A DNA stretch of 64,000 nucleotides from positions 1 to 64,000 of the forward strand of contig JAJSPD010000065.1 of assembly GCA_021307315.1 (NCBI GenBank). The letters run 5' to 3'. The notes below the pieces were generated by a model that saw only the letters and a program-made list of their open reading frames with translations, had not been told where the DNA came from and did not search any database. This DNA comes from Bisporella sp. PMI_857 (lineage: Eukaryota; Ascomycota; Leotiomycetes; Helotiales; Helotiaceae). The stretch's first letter is position 1, and the number at the start of each line of letters is the position of its first letter. Shown in pieces: positions 1 to 11,177 of the stretch. Both the position numbers and the translations under genes were made by a program.

Positions 1-97
1 TCCGTCAAAGATTTCGTGTTCCTTACTTCAGTCTTCTTCACTCTCGCTACACTCAAGCTCGTCTCATATTGTATTTCGTTACCACTACAGAACAGCT

Positions 98-1453
98 ATG
101 GTTTGCCTTTCCAAATTGTGGAGCGTTGGCGCCATTGCGGCTCTCTCTCTCCAAGTCTTCGCCCACCCAGGCCAAGATATCTCCCAAGAAATTGCTGAGC
201 GAAATGATTTCTACCAATACGCGAAGCGCGCAAGCAACTGCGATACTGCTCTTCGCAAGCGCGGCATTCACGATAGACAGCAGGAACGGCGTCGTGCTGC
301 CATTGAGCGGGCACGTACAGCTCGTGGCCTGCCGCAAAGTACGTATCCTTGATATGCACATCCCAAAACTAATACTAATGGATTTTAGAGCGCGATGTTG
401 TGAGACGCGATGCCACTGATGTCTCCCATCTCTCATCCCTTGATGTCACCCCAACTACGTCAGGTGTTGAGTCGATCATCTTCGCCAACTCAACCTGTCT
501 TCTCTCTCCAGAAGGAGAAGAAGGGCCATACTGTGAGTAGTGCTGATATCCCAGCGAAGGTTTTATCTAACTTCCGCTCCCTAGACGTCAAGGGTGAATA
601 TATTCGAAGTGACATTAGCGAAGATCAAGTCGGCGTGGATGTTGTGTGGGATTTGCAATTCGTCGACATCGAAACCTGCGACCCAATTGAGAACCTCACA
701 TCAGACATCTGGCACTGCAACGCCACGGGGGTCTACGCTGGAGTCGTCGCAACCGGTAATGGCAACGAAAATGACGCCTCGAACATCAATAAAACCTTCC
801 TCCGCGGCCTCCAGACAAGCGACTCCGAGGGTGTCGTTCAATACACCAGTATCTTCCCAGGTTATTACTCCGGCAGGGCCACCCACGTTCATGTCGAGAC
901 GCATCTCAACGGTACAATCCTGCCTAATGGAACGTACACTGGAGGCAGCACCGCGCACATAGGTCAATTCTTCTTTGACCAAGACTTGATCACCGAAGTC
1001 AATACCCTCTCACCATACTCTGAAAATACCAATACACTTACTACAAATGCTGACGACCGCGTTGTCCAAGGCGAGCTAGCCAATGACTCTGATCCGTTCC
1101 TCAACTACGTTCTCCTTGGAGATAGTGTTTCGGATGGCTTATTCATGTGGGTTACACTCTATGTCAATACGAGTGCATCATACACATCCTCTCCGGCCTC
1201 GGAATTGACTGCCAGCGGCGGTATATCTGTCAGTAGCGGAAGCAGCTCTGGTATTAGTGGTGGAAATAGCAATGGAACGATGCCATCTGGTGCATTTCCT
1301 TCTGGTGCAGCTCCTTCTGGAGCAGCGCCATCAGTTGCTGCAAGCGCCGGAAGCTCTACCAGCGCTGCTACCTCCAGTGCATCTTCTAGTGCATCTTCAT
1401 ATGTTTCTACTAGTGGCGCTAACAGGCGAGAAGCATTTCGCTTTTTTTCCTAG
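98..1453 (+). CDS. Secreted intradiol ring-cleavage dioxygenase
   Basis: Three exons, 98-338, 389-532 and 585-1453, give a 417-residue protein; both introns (50 and 52 nt) are GT-AG and keep the frame. Residues 1-22 form a signal peptide ending near FAHP. The intradiol dioxygenase core is clear: GPYYVKGEY at 126-134, WHCNATGVYAG at 171-181 and FPGYYSGRATHVHV at 219-232. The family's non-haem Fe(III) ligands map to Tyr179, Tyr223, His229 and His231. Members open catechol-type rings between the two hydroxyls; this extracellular fungal subgroup probably acts on lignin- or tannin-derived aromatics outside the cell, but the substrate is inferred. The C-terminal 90 or so residues are a Ser/Ala/Gly-rich linker-like tail without a carbohydrate-binding module or a hydrophobic GPI tail. 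The neighbours do not form an obvious catabolic operon-like group. Confidence 0.93.
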
Positions 1454-4400
1454 ATTGAGAGGGCGCAAGCATGGTGGAAGAGGTAAGGGGTCTACACCCT
1501 GATCTAGCGGTTTAAAAGCCACAATTGGGCATAGTGCAATATAAACTACAAGGATTTAGCAGCTTGTCTTGCGGTACTGTCATTAGCAGTGCTGGTGCTT
1601 TTATCACTAGAGCTTTGTAATGACATATGCTAGACACTCATATCATATCCAAGTCCTGCTACGCAAGTTGAAATAGATCGACCAAGTATAACTGTAAAAA
1701 TGAATAGACTGGTTGTTACAGTATCGTTTGCTGAGGCCACGAAGATTCAGCAATAATTAACTGATTTTTCCTTTATACCTGAAATCGATTAGGCGAGGCA
1801 TATTTCCTTCGAGCTTCCCATTTAGTTCAAGATCCTGGGTTAATTATGCGGTGAGCCAGACTGGTAAATGCAACTTGGGTCGCCAACCCTGCAGCCAGGG
1901 CAACACTGTTCCCTCTTCTTAGATTTATATTATAAAAATAGCGAATGCTACCGGAGGTACTCCTTTTGGCGAAAACGCTCAACATTCCGTGGAGACAGTT
2001 TCTCAATTGCCTTCGTAATGGATTGCTATTGAATCCGTCGGAACTGGATTTGACGCTCACAGACTATACCTCACCTAATACAAGAGCTTCCGAACATGGT
2101 TCAAACTTTCCATAAGCGAGCTTTCTGCATCCTCATGCCTTTGGGTTTGTTTTGACATGAAGGACCAGTGGGGAGGGGTCTAGCTAATATGGTACTTGCG
2201 CTACGCCATAACTGCTCAACAGGATATATTCAATCCGAAAGTGACTGCAGGAGAAGGGCAGCTGCAATGGAAGCAGCTGTTTATTTGGGACAGCTCATGG
2301 ATATCTGCAGGTTGCTTTCAAGTCTATCACTTGTATTAGCCCCTTGTCCACAATTTACGGGAGAGCGTTCACCACGACAACCATTGTAAGCATCCATCTT
2401 CCATAAAAAAGCTCTCTAAAAGCCTGTATCTAGCATCGGTCATCACTTAAGGGGGCTCTTTGTCAAGAGAAAAACGTCTTGCGTTTTGTTTGCTCGTAAC
2501 ACTCTAGTGGTGGTGGAGTATGGATCCATATCTCTGAATATTCCTACAGCACAAACAAATCTTCCTTATTGCATTAACGGCCGCTCTCCATTGGAAAAAG
2601 GGCCTTTGCAACATTATGACACCGCCGCCTTACATGAACATTGCACTTAGTACTGTGAGAAACCAACTCCTTTCCCCTGAAAGCTTCCGAGGTCCGTTAC
2701 TTGCTTTATTTCAGCTCAATAGGACCAATGCAGTGAACCCAGAGATTCGGGTGTTTTCATCATGCTGATTAGCTACGTTGTGTCTACTTTCTAGACTTTA
2801 TGACAATTTAACCCCTATAGAAGCTATCTATAGTTGCTTCTCGAGGTAAATGTGCAGATTCTTTGAATCAGACGAACGGGATACCCACGCGACAACGGCC
2901 AGAGCCTCCACCATGGCATACTGTGTAATGTGGTTGGATTTTGAAAGGAGATTTGACAAAGTGAAGTCGATGGTGGTAGACATTTTCTAGTAAGATTGTA
3001 CTATGTCGCAGATACCTTACTTCTCGAGAAAGATTCTGGCCGATTCACATTATTAAATTTACAAAGACGCGGCCAAGACATTTTCTTTGTCTATATAGTA
3101 AAAGGCGGGTTGGCTCGTGGTTGCCGTGTCCATGTGAAGCCCCCAGAAGGGTCTTCTTAGTCAAATAACTACACAATCGTTTGCAAGGATATAATTAAAG
3201 TTGTTTATTTATATTAGAAGCATTATTTAAAGCTTTTACATGATGTTTATTGCCTCTTTTATTATGGGAACAAAGCGTGACAGTGTTATGTAACCACATG
3301 GCTATCCTAATGAGACCTGCAACCGAAGTTGTAGTCCAATCGAGCAAGAATGACAATGGTCTAAAATATATATAATAGGCCTGAATGAAACAAAAGTTTC
3401 ATCTTTGTGCAGATCGCAATGGGACTCCACTCATTACGAACGCAAACCCGGCAAGGATAGAAGGCTTGAGTGACTAAGTCACTCTCAGTCATCGCTTACT
3501 CTCCTAACGTTGAATCTCACCAGCGCACTACTTGTATTGACAATTCCAAGAAAGGCGAAGCTTTAGAACGTGAAGGAAATTTTAGAAGAGAGGAGATTTG
3601 GGTAATAGCCGCTACGAACCTTTATGGGCGGCTCTTGCTCTCCTACCTTCATTAGGAGTTCCATTCCTCCTTTTATTTCTCGCATGTATTCACGTTGCAA
3701 GTGAAATAAGTTAATGGTTAGAGTTAGCTTACAATAGCTATAAGGAGGAATGTTCGTTTAGCACACGAGTTAGCTTATATGTAAAGCTAAACAGAAGCTT
3801 AGAAAAGAGATTAAATCTAGCTTAATATCTATAATGTTACAAGATGTAGTTTCCTAAGCACTAAGTATAAGTGCAAATAGAAATGCTTCTATTTTTCATA
3901 ATAATATAGCTTAATATGTCTTCCATAAGCTCCGTTACTAGCTACTGTCCAAAGGGCAAATTGTATATACTGCAGGCTTGATCGATATTATGCGCCGCAA
4001 GGCAGAATGCAAGCCAACCTAATCCAGCCTTGACCCACCTGCATCATAGCCTGAGCTTCTGTTGATTCCACACTAAGCAGGCCTGGCGCCCCTGAGTTTG
4101 GGTTTGCGGCTGAATTCTCACTAGAGCCGCCAGTTCTGCCGGTGGCACCACAGCAATTACTAATGTAGCAAGTCTGCAGGGTATTAAAGTTAGAGAATAT
4201 TTAAGAGATTTTAATTTTAAAGGATTTTAAATGGATAATTTAAATAGAGGGTATTAGAACAATTATAATATATCGTATACTAACTCGGCACGATTTACAA
4301 CCAACGCACCTTGAAGCGAAATTTTAAGGGTCTTGCAATTAATCTTTAAGGCTAAAACAACACCTAATAATAATCCAATATATTAATAGAGAACCGTAGG

Positions 4401-4516
4401 TGGAATTTTTGAATTGTGGTGGGGCACAAAGAGTTGATGGAGGAAAAATAACGATTCAATCATATAACCATTTCGGCACCGGCAATAGAGGGAGGAATTT
4501 GGGCTGCGAATCTAAG
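1454..4516. other. Gene-poor stretch, no supported gene
   Basis: About 3.1 kb with no ORF resembling a known family. It contains several AT-rich patches, for example 3180-3240 and 3700-3950, and a very AT-rich block at 4190-4390. Short ORFs at 1827-2060, 2168-2389 and 3470-3655 show no recognisable domain. The base composition would fit old repeat sequence, perhaps RIP-mutated, but I see no terminal repeats. Confidence 0.5.
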
Positions 4517-4524
4517 TATATAAA
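4517..4524 (+). promoter_or_regulatory. TATA-like box of the Cip1-like gene
   Basis: TATATAAA lies 81 bp upstream of the ATG at 4605, a usual distance for a fungal TATA element. Assigned by position and sequence only. Confidence 0.45.
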
Positions 4525-4604
4525 TGCTTTGGCTCCGCTGTTTTTCTCAAGTTCGCTTTCTTGTCCGTCATATTTTTGCTTCCTACGGCAATCTATTCAT
4601 AATA

Positions 4605-5406
4605 ATGCTCCTCAACCCCGCTCTTCTCGTCCTTGCTCTCCTCCCTTTCTCTCTTGCCCAAGTATCTGAGGGCTTCGAAAACGGATGGGACCAAACCGCA
4701 TGGCCCACCTATGCGGTCGACTGCAACCAGGGCGGTAAAGTCAGCCTTGATAGTTCCACTGCCCACAGCGGTAAGAACTCCATAAGGGTTGATGGTGCAG
4801 GTGGCTATTGTGGACACATTTTCGTCGGCACGACGAAAGTCCCCAGCGGAGATGTTTACGTTAGGACTTACCTGTAAGTTTTTATGGTGAAAGGCTTCGA
4901 CCGCTGGGGGTTGGAGTAATTTTAGTGTTGAAGGGTATTGCTAACATCCATCCTCTTCCAGAAAAGCATCCAAGGCCCTCACCGACGCCCACGTCTCCTT
5001 CATCACCATGCCTGACTCTGCCCAAGGTACCAAAAAGCACCTTCGCATTGGTGGCCAGAGCAAAATCCTGATGTATAACCGTGAATCCGACGATGCCACC
5101 CTTCCCGACCTCTCACCGCAAGGTATTGCCGCTTCCGCTGCCCTTCCCACCGGCACTTGGCAATGCTTTGAATACCACTTGGGCACCGACGGCACCATCG
5201 AGACTTGGTTGAACGGCAACGCTATTGCTGGTCTTACCGTCAAGGCGGGTGTCACCAATGTCAATGCCGCACAGTGGCAGAGGAGCAGTATAAAGCCCAA
5301 AATCACCAGTATTTACTTTGGTTGGGAGTCATACGGCGGGGACGCCAACACTTTCTGGTATGACGATATCGTGGTTAGCTCGAGTCGTGTTGGGTGCTCT
5401 AGTTGA
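4605..5406 (+). CDS. cip1: Secreted Cip1-like protein (glucuronan-lyase-fold)
   Basis: Two exons, 4605-4873 and 4962-5406 (88 nt intron), encode 237 residues. Residues 1-18 are a signal peptide (MLLNPALLVLALLPFSLA). The mature protein begins VSEGFENGWDQTAWP and carries the conserved Cip1 stretches CNQGGKVSLDS, GGYCGHIFVGTT, HLRIGGQSKIL, YNRESDDATLPDLSP, CFEYHLGTDGTIETWLNG and WYDDIVVSSSRVGC. Cip1 of Trichoderma reesei is induced with cellulases and has a beta-jelly-roll resembling PL20 and PL7 polysaccharide lyases; its substrate is not firmly settled. This copy ends right after the core, so it lacks the CBM1 of the T. reesei protein. An in-frame opening runs upstream of 4605, but the chosen ATG gives the signal peptide. 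Confidence 0.93.
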
Positions 5407-6325
5407 TCTCCTGCCCCTTAGGGATAGGCAATTTGTCATCGACGGGTATTCTATCTACTGAATGACAGGTTAGGCATTTAATACTAAAGCCTGAGCATAG
5501 TAGGGATCGATGTATTACTTAGTGAACTCTGTCGAAACCCTCGTATTATACGTACTTGCATATCACCATAAGTCTGTCTTAGCCGTATATCAGGCTAAAT
5601 AAAAGGTATACCAATCCTAATTCGGGGAACATAGCTACGAGAAGGGTATTACCATTTGTATGCGTTATATTGTAGGGGACATTTAAGCCTAAATGCAGAG
5701 TTACAACCCCGCAGACTGCCTCCATTCTTTTCAATATATGTCTAACAGATCTCCCGGAAGCTCATGCAGCGTTATTAGATTCAGACTATTCGAAACAGGG
5801 ATATGGGGCTGCTTGGGATTTTGATAGGCTCGGACCGAGCTGACAAAAGAACACTTACTTTTCATTGAACATATTTTCAACTACAATAATTGTAAAATTT
5901 TACAAATAAGTGGAGTACTATTTTTGTTAACAAAAAATAGAAATGGAAAGCATTATAAACTCGCCAAAATCTCATCCTGACCTTCACCTTTTACTACACC
6001 ATCATGTCTTGGCGCCAGGTGTGCCAGGCAAACAGGTTCCGTAGGCTGTTGTATCCCCGGGTTGCGATCCACTATTTACGGTTAAACTTCGGTATATTGA
6101 AACCGGGATCATAGTATCCTAACTCTAACTTCAAATTTGCCTCAAATCACAACTCCGGTATACCACGTAATCACGAATGATCCTCCTTTTCCTACTCTCA
6201 GGCTAGTGATATCTGTTATTTGGTGATTCGACTAATTTTCGTATTGTTGATGTTGTTATCGGGCGACTTCGGCAGCAGCTACACCAAGCTCAGCCGAGAC
6301 TAGGACAACGAGCTCCAGCTCTAGC
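5407..6325. other. Intergenic, with two short AT-rich palindromes
   Basis: No gene is supported. Around 5891-5908 there is a palindrome centred on AAAATTTT, and around 5919-5941 a second centred on GTTAAC. They lie about 10 bp apart and could form hairpins or bind a dimeric protein. Nothing else is recognised. Confidence 0.4.
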
Positions 6326-7017
6326 ATGCCAGCTGCAACCGCGGATAAGTTAACCTATCTCATCCAAACAAAGAGGGGCACATTCTTAGATACCTTCGAA
6401 AAATTCACCAAAGACCTCGATCGAGGCGAAGACCAATCATGGATAGATGACTTGAATCTTGTGGACCACCAAAATTACAAGACAAAACTTAGCTCCGCCC
6501 AAGCGGAAGATATCAATAAGTTGAATTTTGTCCATATATCTTTCCTTGTGTTTTCCATAACAGCGATATGGAGCCCAAAGACGAATTCCACGCGCCACTT
6601 CCTTCTGGCCATCCCTCATGATCATCTGCATCTGATCGGAACATAACGCAGAGATCCTGTTCATTCTTCAAAAGTTTATTCGAGGTGCATGATTCCTGCC
6701 TCTGAACACGACTAGTATTGGGGGACCATGATCACCCAAGAACCTCCTCCTATCAAAGGCCCTGAATTACCTCGTAACCCGGCCGACGATTCTGGAGGCG
6801 AAGGAGTTACTATTTATGTACTTGATGGTTTTGACCGCGAAATGGCTAACAATATGTTCAGTCTGGTCTAGTGGCTTAACTACAACTACTATGGCCTCAA
6901 GGATGTTGCTCTTATGAGCCATCCTGGTTTTCCATCATCACTGGACAATGTGAAACAGTTCATGGTTGTACATGCATATGCACTAGCAGAGCAACCATTG
7001 AAACGTCCAAATAGGTA
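6326..7017 (+). pseudogene. Degraded subtilisin-like protease gene (tentative)
   Basis: Two disconnected coding-like pieces lie in tandem. The first, from 6326, has the look of a fungal subtilase propeptide: LTYLIQTKRGT, EKFTKDL, then NYKTKLSSAQAEDINKLNFV. The second, from 6728, contains a proline-rich lead-in followed by GGEGVTIYVLDGF, which resembles the strand around the catalytic Asp of S8 proteases (normally GxGVxIYVIDTG). The Thr-Gly after the Asp is replaced, a stop follows within about 15 codons at 6868, and I find no His or Ser catalytic region downstream. I cannot join the pieces by a convincing intron. A fast-evolving unrelated protein remains possible; this is recognition by eye only. 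Confidence 0.35.
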
Positions 7018-8129
7018 GCCAACAGTAACAAATCTGGGCGTCCCGTATAACCTGGCAAATGGAGATGCTGCCCATGAGAACACCAATGCGTCTTCAAGCG
7101 TGATAATAGCACTCTATCTGCACGTACCCTACATAAAAATACCACCATGGCGACTTCAACCAGGCACGTGCTCCACTTGCCTTTTATTTAACTCGCTGAG
7201 CAACTATTCTAGGATTTCAAGTAGCCCGCAATCTACTTCTGGATCTGCAACGCTCACCTCGTCGTCCAAATCATCTCCATCTGAAACTAAAACCCACCTC
7301 AGCCAGACTAGTGCAAAATAAAAGTCATATAAAACGAGAGCATGGACCCGATTTGGCAAGGAAGACAACTTGGAACATTGGATTTTGCGCCATTCCAATC
7401 CTTAAAGACAACAAAGGCCAATTTTGCCACATAAACAGGGCAGAAGATGAGAGCAAAGCTGTGGATATCAAATTTCCACAATTGGGCAATGCACCAAACG
7501 ATTAAGTCAATGTAAAAATAGATAGAAACGACAATCTAAGATGTAAATGGGGCAGTAAGGCGTTCATTAATGATGAGAGTTGTATGACTGGACGGGACTG
7601 GCATACAAGTGATGAGGTTAGTGAGTTTATTAATAGGAGAATAGTGTGCGCTAATGATAATATATAGGATTAGCAAGGACGAGTAATTAATTGTTTAGTA
7701 GATTGTACAGCTAATCTCAATGCGAAATCAGAAAAGGAAATGGATCAGCCCGTTATTGATGAATCAAAAGCGTATGGCTTAGCGAAAGTGACACTGTCAA
7801 GAAGAACGAGAGAAAACCGAAACCAAATGCTATGCGGACATAGCAAATTAACATAGTAGAGCCCCAACCTACCACCTAACAGGAAAGCATTACTGGATTC
7901 GTTGGATATAGCTCTATAACACTTAATGCTTAGCTTGGATAACGCAAATCTCAATGTCATCTATATATCTAAGTCACCCCGCTTCCATGCCGTATGTAAT
8001 AGTACGAAAGAAATCCACACCAATGCAAGAAATTATTTGCCTTCACCCGGGCAATCTCAAATCTGGATCATGAGCCACTTCTCTTGATGAAGTATTGTTG
8101 AAGCCTAAGAGGAGGCAATCACCTTAAGA
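7018..8129. other. Intergenic, nothing recognised
   Basis: About 1.1 kb downstream of the decayed protease-like stretch. Short ORFs at 7100-7321, 7311-7505 and 7745-7960 have no recognisable domain and look like chance openings. Confidence 0.4.
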
Positions 8130-9120
8130 TTAAACTCCACTGCTCAGCCTCTCTCCTCTCTCCCCAACCATCAGTTGAACATCATCTCTTCCATTCAAAG
8201 GAATATCCATTACACCAACATACCAAAAATTGCAAACCACTAAAACGGAAGCCATGGGTATAGCATCGAAGACGTATATCGGCCATTCGGTACTAAGGAG
8301 ATAACCATCATCTGCAGGAAGCCAATTATCAATCCATGTCCATACCAAGATCATTAACCAAGGAAGAGAGGAATAACTTACCACCAAGAGCATACTCAAT
8401 AACCCTAAAAAAATTCCTAAACGTGATGATAATACTAACCCCATACAACCAGAACAAGAATCTTTCCCAATCCACACCTCCAACAGCCAACTTTCCCCCA
8501 ATCTTCCTAACGTGCTTATGAAAAATAACTCCAACAAGCATGAACCAGCAAAAAATAAAAATCTGCGCTGCTAACCCAACAAGTACAATTGTATTGGCAA
8601 GGTTCAGCATAGTTTTTGATTTTGCCTCTCCCATTATCGCTGCACCAATCATCTGGACGAAGAAGCAGACGACATCGCCGGCTACGAAAATTATTGTAAG
8701 CCATTTTGGTCGAACCATGGAGCAGGATTCATAGCCTGTGGAACGGATTATTCGACCGAGAAACATGTAGACCGAGGCTGCGAAGAGGATGGGGGCGAGG
8801 AGGATGAGGATGGCTTGGATCAGGAAAGGGCTTTGGGCGTGGGGTTGTTTGCTGCTTTGGGCGCGGGCAGAGTAGCCCACTATTTCAACTAGGATTTTTA
8901 GTTGGTGATGATAAAAAAAGAAGAAGCTTTATGAGTGTGAGGGAGATATTCACATACAGATTGCGCCGATGCTGAAGGGAATGCAGAACCATGTTCGGGC
9001 TGTGTAGAGCCGGAAGAGATGGAGAAAGAGGAGGAAGGTGAATATGATAACGATGATCACACCGCCTGCGAGAGATGGTTTGTAGGAGTAGTATTCTTCT
9101 GGACCATCACCTACTACCAT
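8130..9120 (-). CDS. RTA1-family membrane protein
   Basis: Three minus-strand exons, 9120-8958, 8888-8382 and 8311-8130, encode 283 residues; introns are 69 and 70 nt. The protein is almost entirely hydrophobic, with about seven membrane segments. RTA1 family landmarks are present: the early EIVGYSARAQ stretch, GRIIRSTGYES, KWLTIIFVAGDVVCFFVQMIGA, FRNFFRVIEYALGGDDGYLLSTEWPIYVFDAIPM. The last motif is only restored when the second intron is removed, which supports the model. Family members in yeast (Rta1, Rsb1) are linked to lipid-asymmetry, sphingoid-base export and resistance to sterol-targeting compounds. Location would be the plasma membrane or another cell membrane. The precise cargo cannot be read from sequence. 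Confidence 0.92.
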
Positions 9121-10007
9121 TGTGGAATTAGATTCGCGAGAATCGGCTTAAATTGAAATGTAAAAGTGGGAATTCTAGGAACAGAAGTCGTGGCGATGTA
9201 TGAAAAGGCTTCGATGTGTAGCAAGAGGGATATTCAAAGTAAACTTCCGAGATAAGCTAGGCAAAAGATATATATAGAAGCGATGAGATGAATATAATAA
9301 TACAAAAGGAAGACGTGTCTTATTTGGAAGATAAAAAAACTTTAGAATCTTGCAACTTTCTCCAAAAAAGGAGTGCAGAACGTTGACCGAGTGATTGCAA
9401 AACTGGGGGTAGTCGTCATGTAGCGAGGCTGAGGACCTTGATTTGACGTTTACAAAATGAATCTTCGCCATGGTGATTTATGTATTTGTGGCCCACATGG
9501 TATGTAAAACGTGTATTGCTATATTGGTTTTGTGGAATAGCTGTAATACTATAAGGCAAGGGCAAGAACGAGAACGAGAACGAAAAGTAAGAACCTGCAT
9601 GGAACGGGAATAGACGAGCTCGTTTGATCTCACTATCACGACGCTTCCAATCGGAGTATACCCATATTATTAGTAAGGCTTGATATAAAATGTAGAATTC
9701 AATCAAAATAGGCTTGTTTTGGCTGTTGCTCGACCTTACCATTGGTTCTACACGGGTTGGGCATTGATCACAGAACTAAAGCACGGCCTTCACACCCTGT
9801 TTGAGATCTAAGCGCCGCAGAAACAATATTATTAAATCTGAGTTGCTACAAATAGTTGGGAGCCTATAACCTCCCATATCCCAAGAACCTTTGACGCCGT
9901 TTAGAAACCTCCCATGCTCTGACAAAGTGTATGCATTCACGCGTTTTCTCTCCGCAACTTCCCTGACACAGCGCCCGAAACAATGATCCTCAAAACCACG
10001 CTAGGCT
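9121..10007. other. Intergenic between two minus-strand genes
   Basis: Roughly 890 bp holding the promoter of the RTA1-like gene and the 3' side of the Zn2Cys6 gene. A short GAGAAC hexamer run sits near 9570-9588. No further gene is supported. Confidence 0.4.
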
Positions 10008-11177
10008 TTACTCGTATAATCCAACTTGCCGTTGACACCATCTTGACTTCCTCTCCCAATCTTCGCCGTATCCCACAAGTGTAGCTGATAGCTCTTGGAC
10101 AAGCCTCGATCCAGAATATTTTTTCCACCACATATCATCCGTAGTATAAAGAAGTACACCCCAATACATAAATATCATCATGGCGATGGGTTCGCCTTTT
10201 TGTAACTCATCTATAAAATCGAAATCAACTTTAATCATCCAGAAAACTGCGCAAATTTCTCTATTAGAAACCATTTCCAAGCCTTGTATCGCATTCTCCA
10301 AAGTTTGGCGCTTACTATTTCCATGACTGATCTCTGTGTCCATTAGTTGGCGCAGGTCTGTGGCGGGAGCCCATTCTCCAATGAATGACGGCTTTGGTTC
10401 AACAACACCGAAGAACCTATGGAGCGGACCCTGCTCGATCCAATGACGAGTAAGTCCGACGATAGATGAGACACCATTCATAAATTCGATTAGTAGTAGT
10501 ACAGTTTCTGAGGTAGGCTTGACTTGCTCACTATCCCCAGTGGGCAGAAGGGGTGATACAATAGCGCAAACCATTATCAAGACGGAGCATATGAACACAG
10601 CATCACAATTCAATGGTGAGATATTGTTGAGAGTCGTACGGAGACCCAAAACACTCTGGTTTTGGTGTCGAAGGGCTGCATTAACCAATGGACGGATAGC
10701 CATAGGATCTTCCATTGCGCTTGCCTGATGAAGTGATGTCACGGCGTATATGGCTTCCATGAGATAATCATGTCGAAGAGCTTCTTGCCCCACGTGCTCT
10801 CGAAAAAGTTCGGACCCTTTCCGTGTAAAGCTGTGGCACGTCTGTGTACACCAGTAATGCATGAGCGCTACGTTCGTGATTGCGGTTGGCTCATAGAGCG
10901 ATGGAATCGAGGCAGGTACTATGTATGGGCTGGAGGCATGGTTAACAGACACGTCGGCGGACGTGGATGCTAAGGAGGAGGTCGGACCAAACGATTCAGG
11001 GGAATCGTTTTCTTTCACAGCATTGAATTTCGGGAGGGGTTGGCGAGAGAAAATGCACTCGTCGCCTCTGTTGGCGCAACTCGTGCATTGCGGTGCCTTC
11101 TCGTCGCATTTTACACGTCGCTTTCGACATTGGTCACATCCGAATCGCGATTTGTGATGCGGGCGTTTTTTAGGCAT
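10008..11177 (-). CDS. Zn2Cys6 transcription factor, Upc2-type
   Basis: A single open frame of 389 residues. The N-terminus carries a binuclear zinc cluster with Cys14, 17, 24, 31, 34 and 41 in CX2CX6CX6CX2CX6C spacing, flanked by basic residues (HHKSRFGCDQCRKRRVKC). A linker follows to about residue 100, then a helical fungal-specific regulatory domain beginning ALMHYWCTQTCHSF, with HDYLMEAIYAVTSLHQAS and LVNAALRHQNQSV. Length and layout match the sterol-uptake-control (Upc2/DUF3468) class of nuclear regulators, but orthology to Upc2 itself is not implied. No intron is needed. Targets are unknown. The adjacent RTA1 gene has the same orientation about 0.9 kb downstream, and co-regulation is only a possibility. 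Confidence 0.9.
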   Translation of the reverse strand: MPKKRPHHKSRFGCDQCRKRRVKCDEKAPQCTSCANRGDECIFSRQPLPKFNAVKENDSPESFGPTSSLASTSADVSVNHASSPYIVPASIPSLYEPTAITNVALMHYWCTQTCHSFTRKGSELFREHVGQEALRHDYLMEAIYAVTSLHQASAMEDPMAIRPLVNAALRHQNQSVLGLRTTLNNISPLNCDAVFICSVLIMVCAIVSPLLPTGDSEQVKPTSETVLLLIEFMNGVSSIVGLTRHWIEQGPLHRFFGVVEPKPSFIGEWAPATDLRQLMDTEISHGNSKRQTLENAIQGLEMVSNREICAVFWMIKVDFDFIDELQKGEPIAMMIFMYWGVLLYTTDDMWWKKYSGSRLVQELSATLVGYGEDWERKSRWCQRQVGLYE

